A stretch of DNA of 64,000 nt from Astrocystis sublimbata (GCA_022453515.1 JAJNNY010000059.1:1-64000); one strand, 5' to 3'; positions 23,568 through 36,733 are shown, counted from the first letter of the stretch. Notes: generated by a model from the sequence alone, not told the origin. Numbers and translations: made by a program.

Positions 23568-26187
23568 CTATCTCGAGCCACGCTCAGCCTTGACCTCCTT
23601 CTGCGCCTGCGCATTGATGAAGATGGCCTCTTTCAACTTCGCCATGACCTCAGGCTGGCCCCCAAACGCGACCGAGAGCTTCTTATCAAGCTCCTTCTCC
23701 GTCGTAGGTGCATTCTGCTGTCCCCGTTTTCCAGACAACGCCCCATTCAGCAGGGTGCCCCATCGCTGCGTGAAAGCGTAGATGCTCTGTCGCAGCAGTT
23801 CGTCCAGCTTCTCGTTCGCATCTTGGTCAGCGGGCGCCGCTCCTGCGCGATTACCTCCAAGCTTAGCGTTGGCAGCTGCGCCGGCGTTGGTCACGGAGGA
23901 CCAGAGCCCAAGCGAGAGTGTGCCGCCCAGAACGCCTCGGAACAGACCCATCCAGTTCTGGGGACTCAATGTGTCCCATATTTGACCGAAGTATTGCATG
24001 GTGGCAGGTTGCGCCCTGACATCACCGATCTCAAGCGACATCAGGCCATTTTTGAGGATGAGCAGGTTCTTGATCATGAACAAGTCTGGATCGGGATCGG
24101 GATTGGCCGCTTTGTTTGTCTTCATGCGAGTCTCAGCGCGCTGCAGGGCCGAAATCGTTTCGATTACTATGCGAAACACGACAGGGCTCGATTTTTGCTA
24201 TTCGGATGAGTCAGCTTTAAATACTTTGAGGTGCTTTGAAGAGTGCGCTACTTACACTTCGCTCCTTGGGCATTGCTTGATCATACATGGCTAACAGCTC
24301 GAGAGCACGTTTGGCGATGGGGTATGCGTCTGATGGGTTATCTGTTTGCGATACAGGTTTCAGTGTTTCGGGTGGTATCGGGGCCTTCGATACAGACTGG
24401 GTAACTTCGGCCTCGAATGAGGCATCCACGAAGGACCAAAGGTGCTCGGTCAGGAGCCTCGCGGTCAAGTCATGGCAGTGTATCGAGTATTGCGTCTCCT
24501 CCTCGTCGTATTCCAACAACAAGTACTCATTCGTGATCCAACTCAGCAAGTTGCACGTCACCTGTAGGTCAGTGCCTTGGAGTATCGGTTGTAAAGTGGT
24601 GGCAATAGGGTTCAGATTTGCCAAATTAACAAGAGCCTTCTGTTGCGATTTTAATGCAGTGTACGCCGATTGGCTATCGGGATCGACCTGCAGCTCTATA
24701 GAAAAGACTTTTGTGAAAAGGCCTGCTTCGTTGAAGGAGCGTTCGTAAGATTGTTTGATAAAGTTGCGGCAGGCTGTCTCGACGTTGATCTCCTTCGTCT
24801 CTTTCCGGAAAGCTTCCAAATCGCGCTGCGTCATGGGACGTAGGATGCGGTCTCGCACATCAATAAAGGTCAAGAACAGGTTGTTCGCCGTGTTCGAGTA
24901 AGTGTCGAACTTCTCGCCGTGTATCGGACGTCCAAACTGGTCATAGCAGCTGCGAATGGCCCTCTGGACATTGGTGATCAGGCCATCGGCTTCGAGAAGC
25001 ATTTGCTCGCTGCGACCATACGCCAGCGCATAGCGGGCGGCTTCGGACTGTGTGGCCTGGACCTGTTTCGAGACTTCGGAGGAAATTTGTTCGAGATGGG
25101 CAGAGAAGCCGACTTCAAGGAGGTGAAGGGCCTTTGTGAGGAGAGACTGGTAGCGCGCCAGGTACGACTCGGAATCTTGGTAATGAGGCTTCATAGGAAG
25201 GGTCAGCACGGGGCAGGCAGAACGTCGGCGGAAGGGGAGGGACTCACATGTTTGACCATGAATGATATGCAGGCGTCTAGATTGGTGAGAATCTCACCAA
25301 AGTTCTCGTGGTCGACCAGACGGCTCGCGCCAGGGGCGTTCAGCCTGCGGGTGACACCGTCCAGGTAGGCATAGTAGTGCAGATCAGTGCCCACGTCGTC
25401 GGCCAGTTTCTGCAGTCTTCGCTCTTCGGACAGGAGGTGGTCGCATTGGGCTTGGAAAGAAGAGGTCTGGGCCTCGACGGCGCGGAAGTTGTCGGCCAGA
25501 GAGGTAAGAAGATCCAGGGCGCCATTCGCGTCGGCAACGAGCCTGTCGAGGTGGCGCTCGGCCAAGTCCAGCTGATCGCGGTAGAGTCTTCACATTCACA
25601 TAGGTCAGTCCAGGTATCCAGTCGTTGAGGTCGTTCGAAGCGCATGCGGGGGGCGCGCGCGAAGGAGCCGGTGCCTCTTACATGTACTCTTGCTGGCTCG
25701 CATCGACTAAAGCAGCGTCTACGGACCTCGATGACGGCGGCGGCGGCAGGGCGGTGCGTGTCGGCAAGCTGTCTTCGGGTCTGACGATCAACAGAGCATC
25801 CAGGGCCCTTCCCTTCCCCTTCTCCTTACTCCGTTGCCTCTTCCTTTTGGCGGCATCTTTGGACAGCTGGGCGCGCACGACGTGGTAGAAGTCGGAATAG
25901 GACTTGGCTCGAGGTAGCAGAGTGGGCTCGGGAGGGCCGAGTGAGGCTTCGGAGATCTGGAAGCGATGGAGGGGTTCGGTATCGGAGGACTGCTTGGTCG
26001 GCTGGGGCGACAGTTAGCTCGCAGGCGCCAGGCGCAGGTCTTAGACAGCTTGACCGAGAGTCGTAGCACCAACATTGGCCTGTTGTAGAAGCGTCTCCCG
26101 TCTTCGGCGACCAGAAGGCTGGCGGGTTACGGTGGTATTCTTCTGGACGTGGTCCGGTACCAGGTTGTACCAGGTGTCCTCATACAT
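23568..26187 (-). CDS. COG3: Conserved oligomeric Golgi complex subunit 3 (Sec34 family)
   Basis: Five exons (26047-26187, 25682-26001, 25248-25587, 24256-25188, 23568-24197) give 787 residues. The start M-Y-E-D-T-W-Y-N-L-V-P is typical of fungal Cog3. The Sec34 core runs from about residue 145: A-S-Q-Q-E-Y, then F-R-A-V-E-A-Q-T-S-S-F-Q-A-Q-C, R-R-L-N-A-P-G, L-D-A-C-I-S-F-M, and H-P-H-Y-Q-D-S-E-S-Y-L-A-R-Y. The COG complex tethers vesicles that recycle Golgi glycosyltransferases. The C-terminus is extended and contains N-A-G-A-A-A-N-A-K low-complexity sequence. Intron 1 has an unusual donor (GTCTAA) and is 45 nt with a CTAAC branch site, so the end of exon 1 is the least certain part. The other introns have ordinary GTAAGA, GTGAGT and GTAAGT donors. 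It is divergent from the Fmp25-like gene. Confidence 0.88.
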
Positions 26188-26834
26188 GATGGGCCGGCGT
26201 GGAGGAGGTGGAAAAGTAGGGTGTTGTGGCGTGAACTCTGGTGATGTTTACTTGGACAAGCACACCAACAGAGGGATAGTTGGTGTTTAGCCCAAGTCTA
26301 GGTGGGCAGGTACTTGCGTAGGTGCTCGCTCAGCTATCCAAGCTATCCAAGGAGCACGTCTAGGCCGCACTCTGAAGGTACCTTGCCCCTCCCCCTCCTT
26401 TTCTTAGGGTACCTAGGTACTTGCAATCTTCAACCCCACACGGCGTCTCCCGTCCCGAGTCCTCAGGGCTCTGTCCCGCCTCGATTAAGCCTGCCTTTTA
26501 GCAAGGATAGGTGACCATCAATGAAGCTATGATTGGCTATGTGAAGCAAAGCTCTCTCGAATAGTGGGCAAGCGATATAGCCCTTAGCCTATTCAGGTAT
26601 TTACCTATACGCATAGAAATTACAGGCGAGGGGAGGCGAGGAGGGCCTTCAAAGCTCATGATCTCACTATTGCTTCATGGTCGACCTTCGCGACTTTCAC
26701 AACCTTATCAGGTCTTGTACCAGGACACACCGCTACTCGATCGTTGCGCCACTCGAGATGGAGCGCTGATCCCATCGACTTGTGATTAAGACAGCCTCCA
26801 TATATCCGTCGACATAATACAGCATTTCCTAGCT
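26188..26834. promoter_or_regulatory. Shared divergent promoter, COG3 / FMP25-like
   Basis: The two start codons face away from each other across 647 bp. Repeated TAGGTACC-type motifs (about 26395-26420) and no open frame of note occupy it. Sharing of regulatory elements is inferred from the geometry only. Confidence 0.5.
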
Positions 26835-28652
26835 ATGGCTGCGTATCGACCTCTACTGCGCCAGGCGCCATTGGCGTTCAGATCGCTACGACCGACGCCC
26901 ATACGAACAACAGCCCTCCGGTGTTCGCGATACATCAACACATCGAGCGACGAACATGAGCCAATCCAGCAGAAGCCTCGCGGTGGCGGCATCCGTCCCA
27001 TTGTCGGGGGCCTGCTGATCGCCATCTTAGCTGGCGGCGCCGTCCTCGCCTACCCAGCCCTGACGGCAGAAGAGAAACAACCTAATCGAGTACCCACCGC
27101 CGAAATCGTATACGAGAAGCCGAGAGTATTGCCCGACAATAAGGAGGACTGCAGAGAGCTCATCAGCAACCAGCACCTGCAGGTCAAGAGGAGCTGGGAG
27201 CACCCGGGCGTCTATTGCTGGGGCTCCAATACAGGCCGCGTCGCCGCCCCGGACTCGACAGACGCCGCCATCAAGACCCCTCGGCGCATCGCCTACTTCG
27301 ACGGCCAGCTGATAAGGGATATCAAGCTGGCCCAGGAGTTCGGCGCCGCCATCTCGGAGCAGGGCGACCTCGTCCAATGGGGTACCGGCTTCAATAAGGA
27401 CAACCCTACGCCCACGCCCACGCTGAAGGGCAAGGACCTGATCCGGCTTGAGATCTCGACGGACCGCGTTATCGCCCTCGGCAAGGACGGCTCCGTCTAT
27501 TCGCTGCCAGCCGCGCAGTCAGACCAATCCAAAGCCGAAAAGCCAAGCTCGTCATCATGGTCGTTATGGTCAGGCGGAGGCGGCGGCGGCAATATCAGCT
27601 ACCGCCAGCTCAAGCCCAAGGGCCTAGGCTGGGGTGAGAGTGTGGTCAATATCGCCGGCGGCCTGGAGCATGTCTTACTCCTGACATCCAGTGGAAGGGT
27701 CTTCTCTGCCGCCTCGAGCACAACCGGGTATCCCTCAAAAGGCCAGCTCGGAGTACCTGGCCTGAGTTGGGAGACGCGTCCTCAGGGACCTTACGATCAG
27801 CCCCATGAGATCGCTACCCTCAAGGGATTCAAGATCTCCAAGATAGCCAGCGGCGACTACCACTCCATGGCCTTGGCGCAAGATGGCCGTGTCTTTGTCT
27901 TTGGTGACAACACATGGGGCCAGCTCGGTTTTGAGGTCGAGACGGCGATCCCATATGTTGATGGCCCCATTCCCCTACCACTCTCCAAGATGTACCGCGG
28001 AACGCAGGAGTCGCCGCGCATAACATCCATCGCAGCTGGCGGATCCAACTCGTTTTTCACCGTCGATGCTACACGCATGACAGGGCCAAGCGATGATGCG
28101 AATAAAGCCCTACGTCCAGGCAACGTTAAGTGCGATGTCTGGGCTTGTGGCTCCGGTATCTACGGAAGTCTTGGCACTGGCAGGTGGACACATGTGACAT
28201 TGGGTCCTTCAAAGATCAAGAGCCTGTCCGGTCTCTCCGAGTATAGCGAGAAGACCGATTCCGTCGTCCCCATCCGCCTCGACTACCTGAGCGTCGGCAG
28301 CACGCATGCCGCTGCCGTGATGCGCAATATCACGCACGTCGACGCCTCACCGAAGACGTCGAGCCAAGACACCAACTGGGGCGCCGACGTCCTCTTCTGG
28401 GGCGGAAACGAGCACTATCAGCTCGGCACCGGGAAACGAAATAACACACCCACACCCGTTTATATCAGCCCCTTAGACGGTGCTAAGGGAGATACTGAGA
28501 AGGCGCGCGCAGGCGAGGACAAGCTACATCGGCTGCAGATTGCGCCGAGGGCTACGGTTCGTCTGGGCGAGGGCGGCAAGGGCAGGAAAGCCACTGTCGA
28601 GCAAAAGGTTGAGTGCGGACGTTACGTGACTGCTGTGTATTCGGCATCGTGA
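26835..28652 (+). CDS. FMP25: Mitochondrial inner-membrane RCC1-repeat protein, Fmp25-like
   Basis: This intronless frame encodes 605 residues. The N-terminus is rich in Arg, Ser, Thr and Leu without acidic residues (1-35), a mitochondrial presequence. A transmembrane segment follows at about 53-75 (I-V-G-G-L-L-I-A-I-L-A-G-G-A-V-L-A-Y). The rest contains RCC1-type beta-propeller repeats: V-Y-C-W-G-S-N-T-G-R, G-D-L-V-Q-W-G-T-G-F, S-G-R-V-F-S-A-A, D-G-R-V-F-V-F-G-D-N-T-W-G-Q-L-G, and V-L-F-W-G-G-N-E-H-Y-Q-L-G-T-G. Yeast Fmp25 is a mitochondrial protein implicated in assembly of respiratory complex III; that role is transferred by family resemblance. A Gly/Ser-rich loop (S-G-G-G-G-G-G-N, about 250) interrupts two blades. 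The ATG is preceded by AGCT and lies just after a TATA-free leader. Confidence 0.85.
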   Translation: MAAYRPLLRQAPLAFRSLRPTPIRTTALRCSRYINTSSDEHEPIQQKPRGGGIRPIVGGLLIAILAGGAVLAYPALTAEEKQPNRVPTAEIVYEKPRVLPDNKEDCRELISNQHLQVKRSWEHPGVYCWGSNTGRVAAPDSTDAAIKTPRRIAYFDGQLIRDIKLAQEFGAAISEQGDLVQWGTGFNKDNPTPTPTLKGKDLIRLEISTDRVIALGKDGSVYSLPAAQSDQSKAEKPSSSSWSLWSGGGGGGNISYRQLKPKGLGWGESVVNIAGGLEHVLLLTSSGRVFSAASSTTGYPSKGQLGVPGLSWETRPQGPYDQPHEIATLKGFKISKIASGDYHSMALAQDGRVFVFGDNTWGQLGFEVETAIPYVDGPIPLPLSKMYRGTQESPRITSIAAGGSNSFFTVDATRMTGPSDDANKALRPGNVKCDVWACGSGIYGSLGTGRWTHVTLGPSKIKSLSGLSEYSEKTDSVVPIRLDYLSVGSTHAAAVMRNITHVDASPKTSSQDTNWGADVLFWGGNEHYQLGTGKRNNTPTPVYISPLDGAKGDTEKARAGEDKLHRLQIAPRATVRLGEGGKGRKATVEQKVECGRYVTAVYSAS

Positions 28653-31477
28653 GTATTGCTGCGGTGTGAGTAGTCTTTTTGGAATTATGTATATATATAC
28701 CTCTGTTTTATGATGTATTACGATGTACAATAACAGGTGGAATGGGGGTCAATGAGGCCAGGCCGCGGCTCTGGGGTTTGGCACGCGAACCATTCGTTCA
28801 TTGGCTTTGATGCCTCGGATCAATATGGATCTATAGATACCCCCCTCTTATGTATTCATGTTTATTGATATTTGGTTGGTTGGTGAGAAATAACGATCGA
28901 TTATTTGAACTTTATATTGTTCCTTAAAGATGCAATTTCTAGGATAGTTGGAATCTAGTTAGGGCGCTTTGAGGAGATAAAATCCATTGTATCAAACTTC
29001 AACTTGTGCCTGCCTGTATCTGAACTCTAAGGTGCGGTCAACACTATATTTTGATGCCAATCACTTCAAAAGGATACACAAGCATATACAATCTATCAAA
29101 GCAACGTCTTTTTTGTGAACCAAAAATTGAAACTAGGGGCCCTTGGCTGTGATCAGACTGTCCCCATTCGGTGGGTTGCAAATTATGTTCATTTTTATAG
29201 ACGCGATGATGAGATCTAACTGGATTGATTTGCCATTATTAAAGAACTAGCTGACATTTTGCGTATTATCAGGCGCTTGATTATTGCATTGATTGTCTGT
29301 TCGCCTAGCCGGTGTCATTTATTTAGCGAGCAAAATCTTTTGCGGTTTCGCAAGTTATCATGCTTCCAAAAACCTTTTTACTTGATTCGTAAAACTATCG
29401 GCGGCTTCAAAGTTGAGCAGTAAGAGCAGTTTGTCTGCGAGGAAGCACTAGTCTCGCCGAATTAGACAATTAAAGGGGTATGACTAAAAAGAAACCTTAC
29501 ACAGGGAGAGTGAAGGGTACAAGCACGCTGTCTAAGCCCAGTTCTATCTTACAGCCAGCCTAATGTGGCGCATCAAGTCTAGGCCAATCTTTGACTTTGG
29601 ATATGTCATCGATACCTTCGAACTTGAAATGTCTTGAGTCTGAGAACAGTTGTGTATTGAACACAGTGCAACAGCCGCTGCGAACAAGCAACGTGGCGCA
29701 CGTTTGACTAACAGGTAATATCCCGGCAGTCTTAAAGAAAACATTCAACATATTGTACCTACACAGTAACTGTAAAGCAACCTTGTACAGCCTGGAACGC
29801 ATCATCCGGAACTATCCTCAGACACGGGCCACATTTGAAAGAGAATGGACAAGCATAATTACATCACTGTCTCAAGTAAAAGCCAAGACTCGAGATGAGG
29901 CAATCCGAACGTGACGAAATATCGGCTGCAATCGAAGATTGGAGGAGATATCGAATGAATGCCGGAAATGAAGGAATTTGAAGTACTCACCGAAGCCACA
30001 GCAATCATCACTGTTTCCACTAGAGGAGCCGGAAGAAATGCTTGCCACAACAAGCCTTTGTGGCAGGAGCAGTTAGGTTATCTGGGCAGGCAGGTGGGAG
30101 GCTCTGTTCCGGCCTGCCGGGTCAGAGACACAACAATTAAACTTCTTAACCATCGCCTTGCCACCCCACGCACGGCTTCGCGAAAGTTGACCGGTCAATA
30201 TAGGTGAAACTCGAGCTTCGACGGCAAGACTTCCGCGAAGGCAAATTCAACACACGTCAACAAAGCAGCTGGCTGGCTAACTAAGCAAGCCAACTACCGA
30301 AAGGAACTATACCAAGAACACCAAGAGTCGCAGCAGAGACTAGGACTTCGGATGGGCTGATGATGGATTCGATCAGGCATCATGCCCACGTGCAAACGCA
30401 AACAAGCCAAGAGAAGTTGCAGTCGACTCCGGTCTCGACTTCCGAGCGGGCCGGAGAAGTAGAGAAACCGGTGACGAAAGGGATCTGACGATAGAGATCT
30501 GCCGTTCGCTTGAGCTTAGCTCAGCTGCTTCTCAGGGATGAGGGAATGGGATGTTCGAAGATGGGGCGGTTCCTCTAGGGACGAATCTCCGCGGGGCTTA
30601 GTTCATGTTGCATGTTTGCCTGGAGTTGTCTAGACTAGACTATCTATCGAGTTCGGGCGGTGTTGTCACATCAGTTCGCTGTTTAATGATACAGGTGCAA
30701 TTCATGCCTATCATCTTAGGAGAACCACATGAGTAGAGCGGCTCGTCATCTGCAGTGTGTGGTCTCATGTGCTGCGCCAGAGTCGTAAGTGCCAATGAAA
30801 CTGCTACCACGCCTCGTGAGGCGACGTACAGCGTAAAGGGTTATCTGGCCTGCTATACATGGAGGTATAAGGAGTCAGTTACTATATACGATAGCTATAG
30901 AGTAGGATCGTGTAACGTCTAGCCCAACTAACAAGCAACAGCCCTGCACCATCTCACCGGAAGACCTAAAGCAGCGTGTTCTCCTCGAAAGCCACGATGT
31001 CGACTTGTCCATTTCCGTACTAGGTGGGCAAGGTAAGGCCATGGCAGGCGTGACATTGACTACGGAGAGTATGAGATAGCGGGTTCGGCATATTCCTCAG
31101 ATTGTCGATCATTGATCATCTCTTTTGGGGGGAGAAGACGTTCGGGGATCTTGCAACACGGAGCGGCGGGATGCGATGCGGGATGCGGGATTATCCACCA
31201 GGATGACCCCGAACCAAACCAAGCCAGCCCCATACACTGGCCAGAACGTTCCCAAGGCCTAGATCTCTTTGGCAGCATCTGGGAACTTGGTGCTTTGGTT
31301 ATCATGAATATCTGGTTATGAAATCTTGAGGATATAGACACGCATGTGAAGGGAGCTGCTTTAGAGAACTATTCATTCATTTAATCTAGACCACAAATGT
31401 TGATGTAAGTCACGACTCCACCTCTAAGTGCATGAATCAAGAAACATCTCAGCCATATTCAGGTTATGGACCATTGA
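28653..31477. other. Long intergenic stretch, first part
   Basis: No supported gene. It starts with the AT-rich 3' end of the Fmp25-like gene. Overlapping minus-strand ORFs near 29544-29805 lack recognisable features. TAGGTA and GGCTGGCTAACTAAGC-type short repeats occur around 30290. Confidence 0.5.
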
Positions 31478-31915
31478 TCATACAGATATGTAAAACAATA
31501 TAATAGAAACTGAAAGCGTATGTGTTGGAGTTGTCAAAATTATTATGGCGGTAGATACTTTATGAAAATCGTCAATCACATTGGTGAACAATCGAGGGTC
31601 ATGTTCTTCCCAATTGGGCAACTGTTGCGACACTACTAGCCTTAGATCATCACGACACGAGAGTGCACGTAAGCTTTTCTGCAGCCCTAAAACAATGGCC
31701 TGAATGGCCTCAGTTGACTCAAAATGATGCTGCATGCAGTCTCTCGCAAACAATAACAGATGCAGGTTTGCCAATCCACACAAGAAGCCCAAATTGCAAA
31801 CTGTGGCCACTTCATATAGACCAAAGGAGATCCACCGACTCAGCCTCTTATTAAAATCGTGATTGATTATGAAATGGAATGGAAAATGTAAGATGGGGAC
31901 CGTGAGCTCAGACAT
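31478..31915 (-). CDS. Hypothetical 145-residue protein
   Basis: From the ATG at 31913-31915 the open frame encodes 145 residues; the upstream extension has no ATG. I do not recognise it. It has a plausible protein-like composition: an N-terminal hydrophobic stretch (L-T-V-P-I-L-H-F-P-F-H-F-I-I), a second at L-G-F-L-C-G-L-A-N-L-H-L-L-L-F-A, then a polar region with F-E-S-T-E-A-I-Q-A-I-V-L-G-L and N-W-E-E-H-D-P-R-L-F-T-N-V-I-D-D-F. No introns are visible and no close neighbours support it. It may be a fragment of an older gene or a chance frame in a region without genes. Confidence 0.3.
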   Translation of the reverse strand: MSELTVPILHFPFHFIINHDFNKRLSRWISFGLYEVATVCNLGFLCGLANLHLLLFARDCMQHHFESTEAIQAIVLGLQKSLRALSCRDDLRLVVSQQLPNWEEHDPRLFTNVIDDFHKVSTAIIILTTPTHTLSVSIILFYISV

Positions 31916-34900
31916 ATTGGTAATAAGCACGGCCGATGGTTGGAGAGGAGAAAAATAGAACTGCAACAAATATCATGACCTGTAATCTTGAGGAAGAAGG
32001 GAGGTCATGTTCTCGAGAGCGGACCAATTCTTATTCCGCAACGCTCCGTATCTCCCAACGCACGGAACGGAGACCACTAGTGTGCCGCGAGGACTCTCGA
32101 TTTCGACCGGTGACCCGAACATCTGCACTTCCTCGCGGTCGGTTGATGTCGCGGCGTGGCATCCATCTGTATGTATGTATGAATGTTATATGTATGCGAC
32201 GTTGCCATCAGTACATATGCGACGTGTTGTTGTCGCCCAAATGAGGCAAGTCCTCCCGCCTCTCAGCCAATCAGATCAACTCCAATCCCCTGTAGAAAAT
32301 GCTCCTAATGCGTTGGTCATCTATATCGTCGAACCAGAAACTCAGAAACCTGGATGAGATGTGTCTGGAGAATGGAGACTTTTGACTTGTTCCTATCTGC
32401 CCTCCTTGGCGGTGCAGTAAGTAGGCTGGGTAGGTATCGAGGGTCTTCAACCAATATGTGTGAGAGAGTTAGTATGTGTGTGAGTCACTATTTATAGCAT
32501 CCTTCCGTGCGTTGGAACCGAATAACATCAGGCGACGTGGGAGTCACCCTTTCTCTATAGGCAATTTATGCATGCATGCAGGTGTGGTTAATATAAATGC
32601 CTGTATATGTATGTATTGGCACGCGGCACCCAGCGTTACCTCTGCTCGGATGTGTTAACCGCGTCGGCTAATATGGAGCATGTCTGTAGACACATGGTTG
32701 AAGCCAGAGAGCTGGCTCAGTTTCCGGTTGCGAAGCTGGCAACCGGCGTAGCTGACGCTGCGACAAGACCGGACCGGGTTCTGTTCTTGACATGTTGTCA
32801 CATAACACAAAGAGGGTTAGATAGGGGTCGTCTTTGTTGTGGCAGATCTGGTTGGGTGGTCAAGCCGGTCATCTGACATCTCAGCTCATCTAATCTATAG
32901 TCAATCAACTCCAGACGGCGCAAATCTACTTAATCAATGTTGCAAAAAATAATACACATATTGGACCTTCACAACCTCACTTACTGAAGCTATAACATAG
33001 TAGGAGAGCAATAGCGCACCTGGGTCTCGCAAGTATCAGGTATCAGGTGGAGCGGAGCGATACACCCGCATCTGATCTAGAGTTGCCGGCGCCAAGCTTT
33101 TCGAACAGGTTTCTCTTTCAGAACGTCTCACGTCGGCATGAGCGAGGTGGCTGACACGAGACAGTCTTGAGTTGAATGGTGGCGGCAGCTGGTTATCGCC
33201 AACCTCAGGAAGTGCTTGCAGGCCGTCGGCGCCATCGCCTGCCAGGTACCACGAGATGGATGGCGGTCGCGCGCCGTGAACAACGTGTTGAAGATAACGG
33301 GACATACGTAGGTAGGTAGGAAGGGATGCATGTAGGAGTTCTACGCGGCAGGCAATTCACGCTTGCCGTAAGCGGGATATTTCAGATCTGTCAAAAAGAC
33401 GAGGTGTGGCGCGATCAGACTTTTTGGAGGCTAGCTAGGTCGGAACTTGTAAGACGGGGCTTGAAATAGGCCATTGTTGCATGCCATGCCCTGCGAAAAG
33501 CAGACTGACTGGCTCGATCGGCTAATGATAGAAAGGAAGAAAATCACTACGGTAGGCGCCCGAGTGACGCTTCCCACCAAATCGGAAAATTGACGCTTGG
33601 TGCGTCAACAGACTAGCGAGACATGCAGCGCTTGGCATGCAACTCCACACGATCCTGGGGACAACACATTTCTAGGGGATATTCTGCGATGAAAGTCGAG
33701 TCGACTGGCTAGCCCATCTATCTGCGAAGTATACTCTGTTTTGCTCAACGCAGGGGAAGCCTAATGAAGCTAGGTGCGGACGTCAAACCTATGGATATCA
33801 AAAACGTACCTGCAGCGTTGGCTGCCCTGTAGTATGCCCCCGTGGAAAAGAGCAGTATGTAGTATACGACCTTGCAGAACCTGCGTCGCTTATGCAAGCT
33901 CTATACTATCGTAAAGTAGTATGAGGTACCGTCTGGTGTGGACATGAGACGGCAGGCAGCTGCCAACCAAATCTGTAAAGGCGAAGTCAAAAATAAAGTG
34001 CCAGTCACTGGGTGCTTTAGCCGGCATCACCCGGTATAGTTAATTTTAACCTCGCTCGTCTGTTGTATGGGAAATCGCGTTGCCAAGTCCTCGTCAGCAA
34101 ATTCAGCTCAACCTATCTGTAGGACCACGTTGCGCCGGTTGGCATGCTAATGTACAGTGATGGGTAATCTAGCATGTGTTGTACTACCTACCTAGTAGTA
34201 AGTTGAGATCATCAGTCAGCTCCTGTTAGGATTTATTAGTATGGGGAATGCTACTGCCGCCATTTTGGTTAGGCTGTACGAAAGTAAATTGCAGAAAAAA
34301 CAAGCACATGAGTTTCACAAGCAAGCACACCAGGATGTCCGATTCGTATTTGGTAGGAATGCGATCGTGATACTTGACGTAGATTGGACTATGCCGTGGA
34401 TCTTAACACAGAATGTTGAGCTACCATGGTACTCTGATAGTTCCCTCGTCGAGAGAGAGGCCGTGAAAAGAGAGATGACGAAGCCGAGCTATTTTAGGTC
34501 TTCATCCATCGCAATATGAATTTTTTTTTAGACGGACACGAGTAAGAGAAGGCCGCAATTCGCAATCATCTATTCTGATAGCCCTCATTAAACTACGTCA
34601 GACCAGTTTTTCCTCAACGGACGCCAAGCCTCAGAAAATTTAATCCCTCGGCTAGCCATCCAGACGTGCCAGACTTGCCCTTTGGGCGGCTGGCCGATCG
34701 CTTTGGCCTGATTGGCTCCCGTGTCAAAAGCTTGCTGGTTAAGGTCAAGTCAAGGGCCTTCACTCACATCCTTACGCATAGGTACCGACCGGGAGAAGGC
34801 AATCCGAGCGGGATTACTAGGTAGATGGTGGTTCAAGGTGAACGGTAATAGCCTCATGTTAGCCCAATGCGTGCAGCTGAAGCGATTGCCTCAAGAGGAT

Positions 34901-36733
34901 CAGGCCTATTTCCCTTGGACGCTAAGAGAACCCTTAGGCTCTCTCGGCTCTAGCAGATAGCGTTCCGGGACTCTGGTGTACGACCAGGGACGTCATGTCG
35001 CGATTTGGTTAATACTTGCCCCAGAATTGGTGAAGTGGCATGTCACTCGTGCTGATGCGTGATTCTTCGCCGGTGGTGGTTGGGACCTTTTCTGTGCAGT
35101 AGTCCTCCTCCTCCTCCCTGATTTGGCAAGGGAATATCCTGTATTCGGAATACTGAGGATAGCAAGATACTAGAGACGCAAAACACATGAGAAATTGGCA
35201 TTAGGCCCCCAATTGTGAAATGGATAGTAGCTGTGTTATATATATGTATGTCGAGTAACTGGTGGCCATGCATCCAGGCAAGTCAGGGGAGCATGGGTTG
35301 GTGATCTCTATGGCTCTGGGTAGGGTGTCGAGGGTGTCAGGGTGTCCGTCACGCTCGCTTGATGGCTCAACAATCTCCTGATAGCCTCATCGGTACCATC
35401 AAGCAGGCCAACCATCAGCCGTTGCGACTCGGAGTGATGTCGGGCGTCGGCACTGTTGACTTGGCCCGGACTATGTCCCGTGGGCCAAGTCTTCGCTTGC
35501 GAGGGATGGCAGGCAGTCTGGGGGGACAAGACACAGAGAAGAGTAGAGCTTTGGACCCTGTTTGCGCGAGTGCGACCTCGTCATGGCTCGCGCGCTCTAA
35601 TAAGTCAGTCGAGCGTGTACAAGCGTGCCCATCTACTACAACTCGTACTCCGTACGGTATCCACTGCGAGCTCGTCGCTGCAACCCGAACATGATCCCAT
35701 GGTTTCCCCGCAGCGCGCGAGCAGACAGGTCAGCCTGTCGAGCCTGTCGACTGTGACGCTGCAGGGCCCGTAGCAGCGAGGCCGATTCTTGCCAGAGCGA
35801 GCGAGTATGGTATCCGTGCCTGCATGATACCTGATATCTGTACATGCGCATAAAGCCCTTCGTGCATGCCAATTCATGAAGCGAGTCGTCGAGAACCTAG
35901 GTTGCGTTCGGAATGTTACCTGGAAAAGACCACTTGACCTCGGAGGGTCTTGGTCATCCCTGCAGATGAGTTCCATATGTATCTAGGTATGTATATATTG
36001 CCCATATATTGGCTCTGACGATACCTCCCCCCAAGCTCTTGGCTGAGAGAGCCCTCGACTAATCAATCAACTTCCGTGAGCGGTTAGTACCACTTGCCCC
36101 CCCATGAAAATAACTCTCTGCCGGGCAGTTCTTTTTTTGCTTCCCAATTCCTCCCTGTAGAGGCGCTACTATTCTGTGCCACATCCCGGTACAGTGTGTT
36201 GAATCGAATACTGTTAATTCACCCACTCGCTCACTAACTGGCTAACTGGCTAACAGCGGTACGAGGGCGGTGTTCCCTCGGTCGATCGCCGCTATGGCTT
36301 CCACATCGTCATCTACTAAAGCTTAAACGACTCGGTTGTCTGCCTGCTACTGAAATGAAATACCAAATTCACACGCGGCGTGTTCACAAGCAGCAACTCT
36401 GCCCACTTGAGGCCAGGTGAACTTGCCTGGAGAAGCTTAGAATGATCAGGCTACCAGGTTAGCCACACCTGACCTGGTCCGCTAGCTCAATCTGCAGCTG
36501 CTACTATACCGGCTATATCGTCGCCCGCATCGAGGAATAGCTGGGACTAGTACACATGTAGCTTAGGGGAGCCAGGCGAGCCAGGGAGGTGTGCGAGGCG
36601 TGTGGAATACCTCGTCCAATACCTCGTCCTCAGCTGGACGCTCCTTGCGTCTTTGCGTACTGTAGCAGCTCAGGCACCAAAACGCCCTCTCGCCATCTGT
36701 ACCCGAGTAAGTAAGTTCGTGTAAGTCGGCGAT

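Noticed and set aside
23562..24209. 215-codon plus-strand frame
   Set aside because: Antisense to the last exon of COG3; no independent features.
34241..34519. 92-codon plus-strand frame
   Set aside because: Somewhat protein-like, but isolated, with no motif or splice signals; not strong enough to call.
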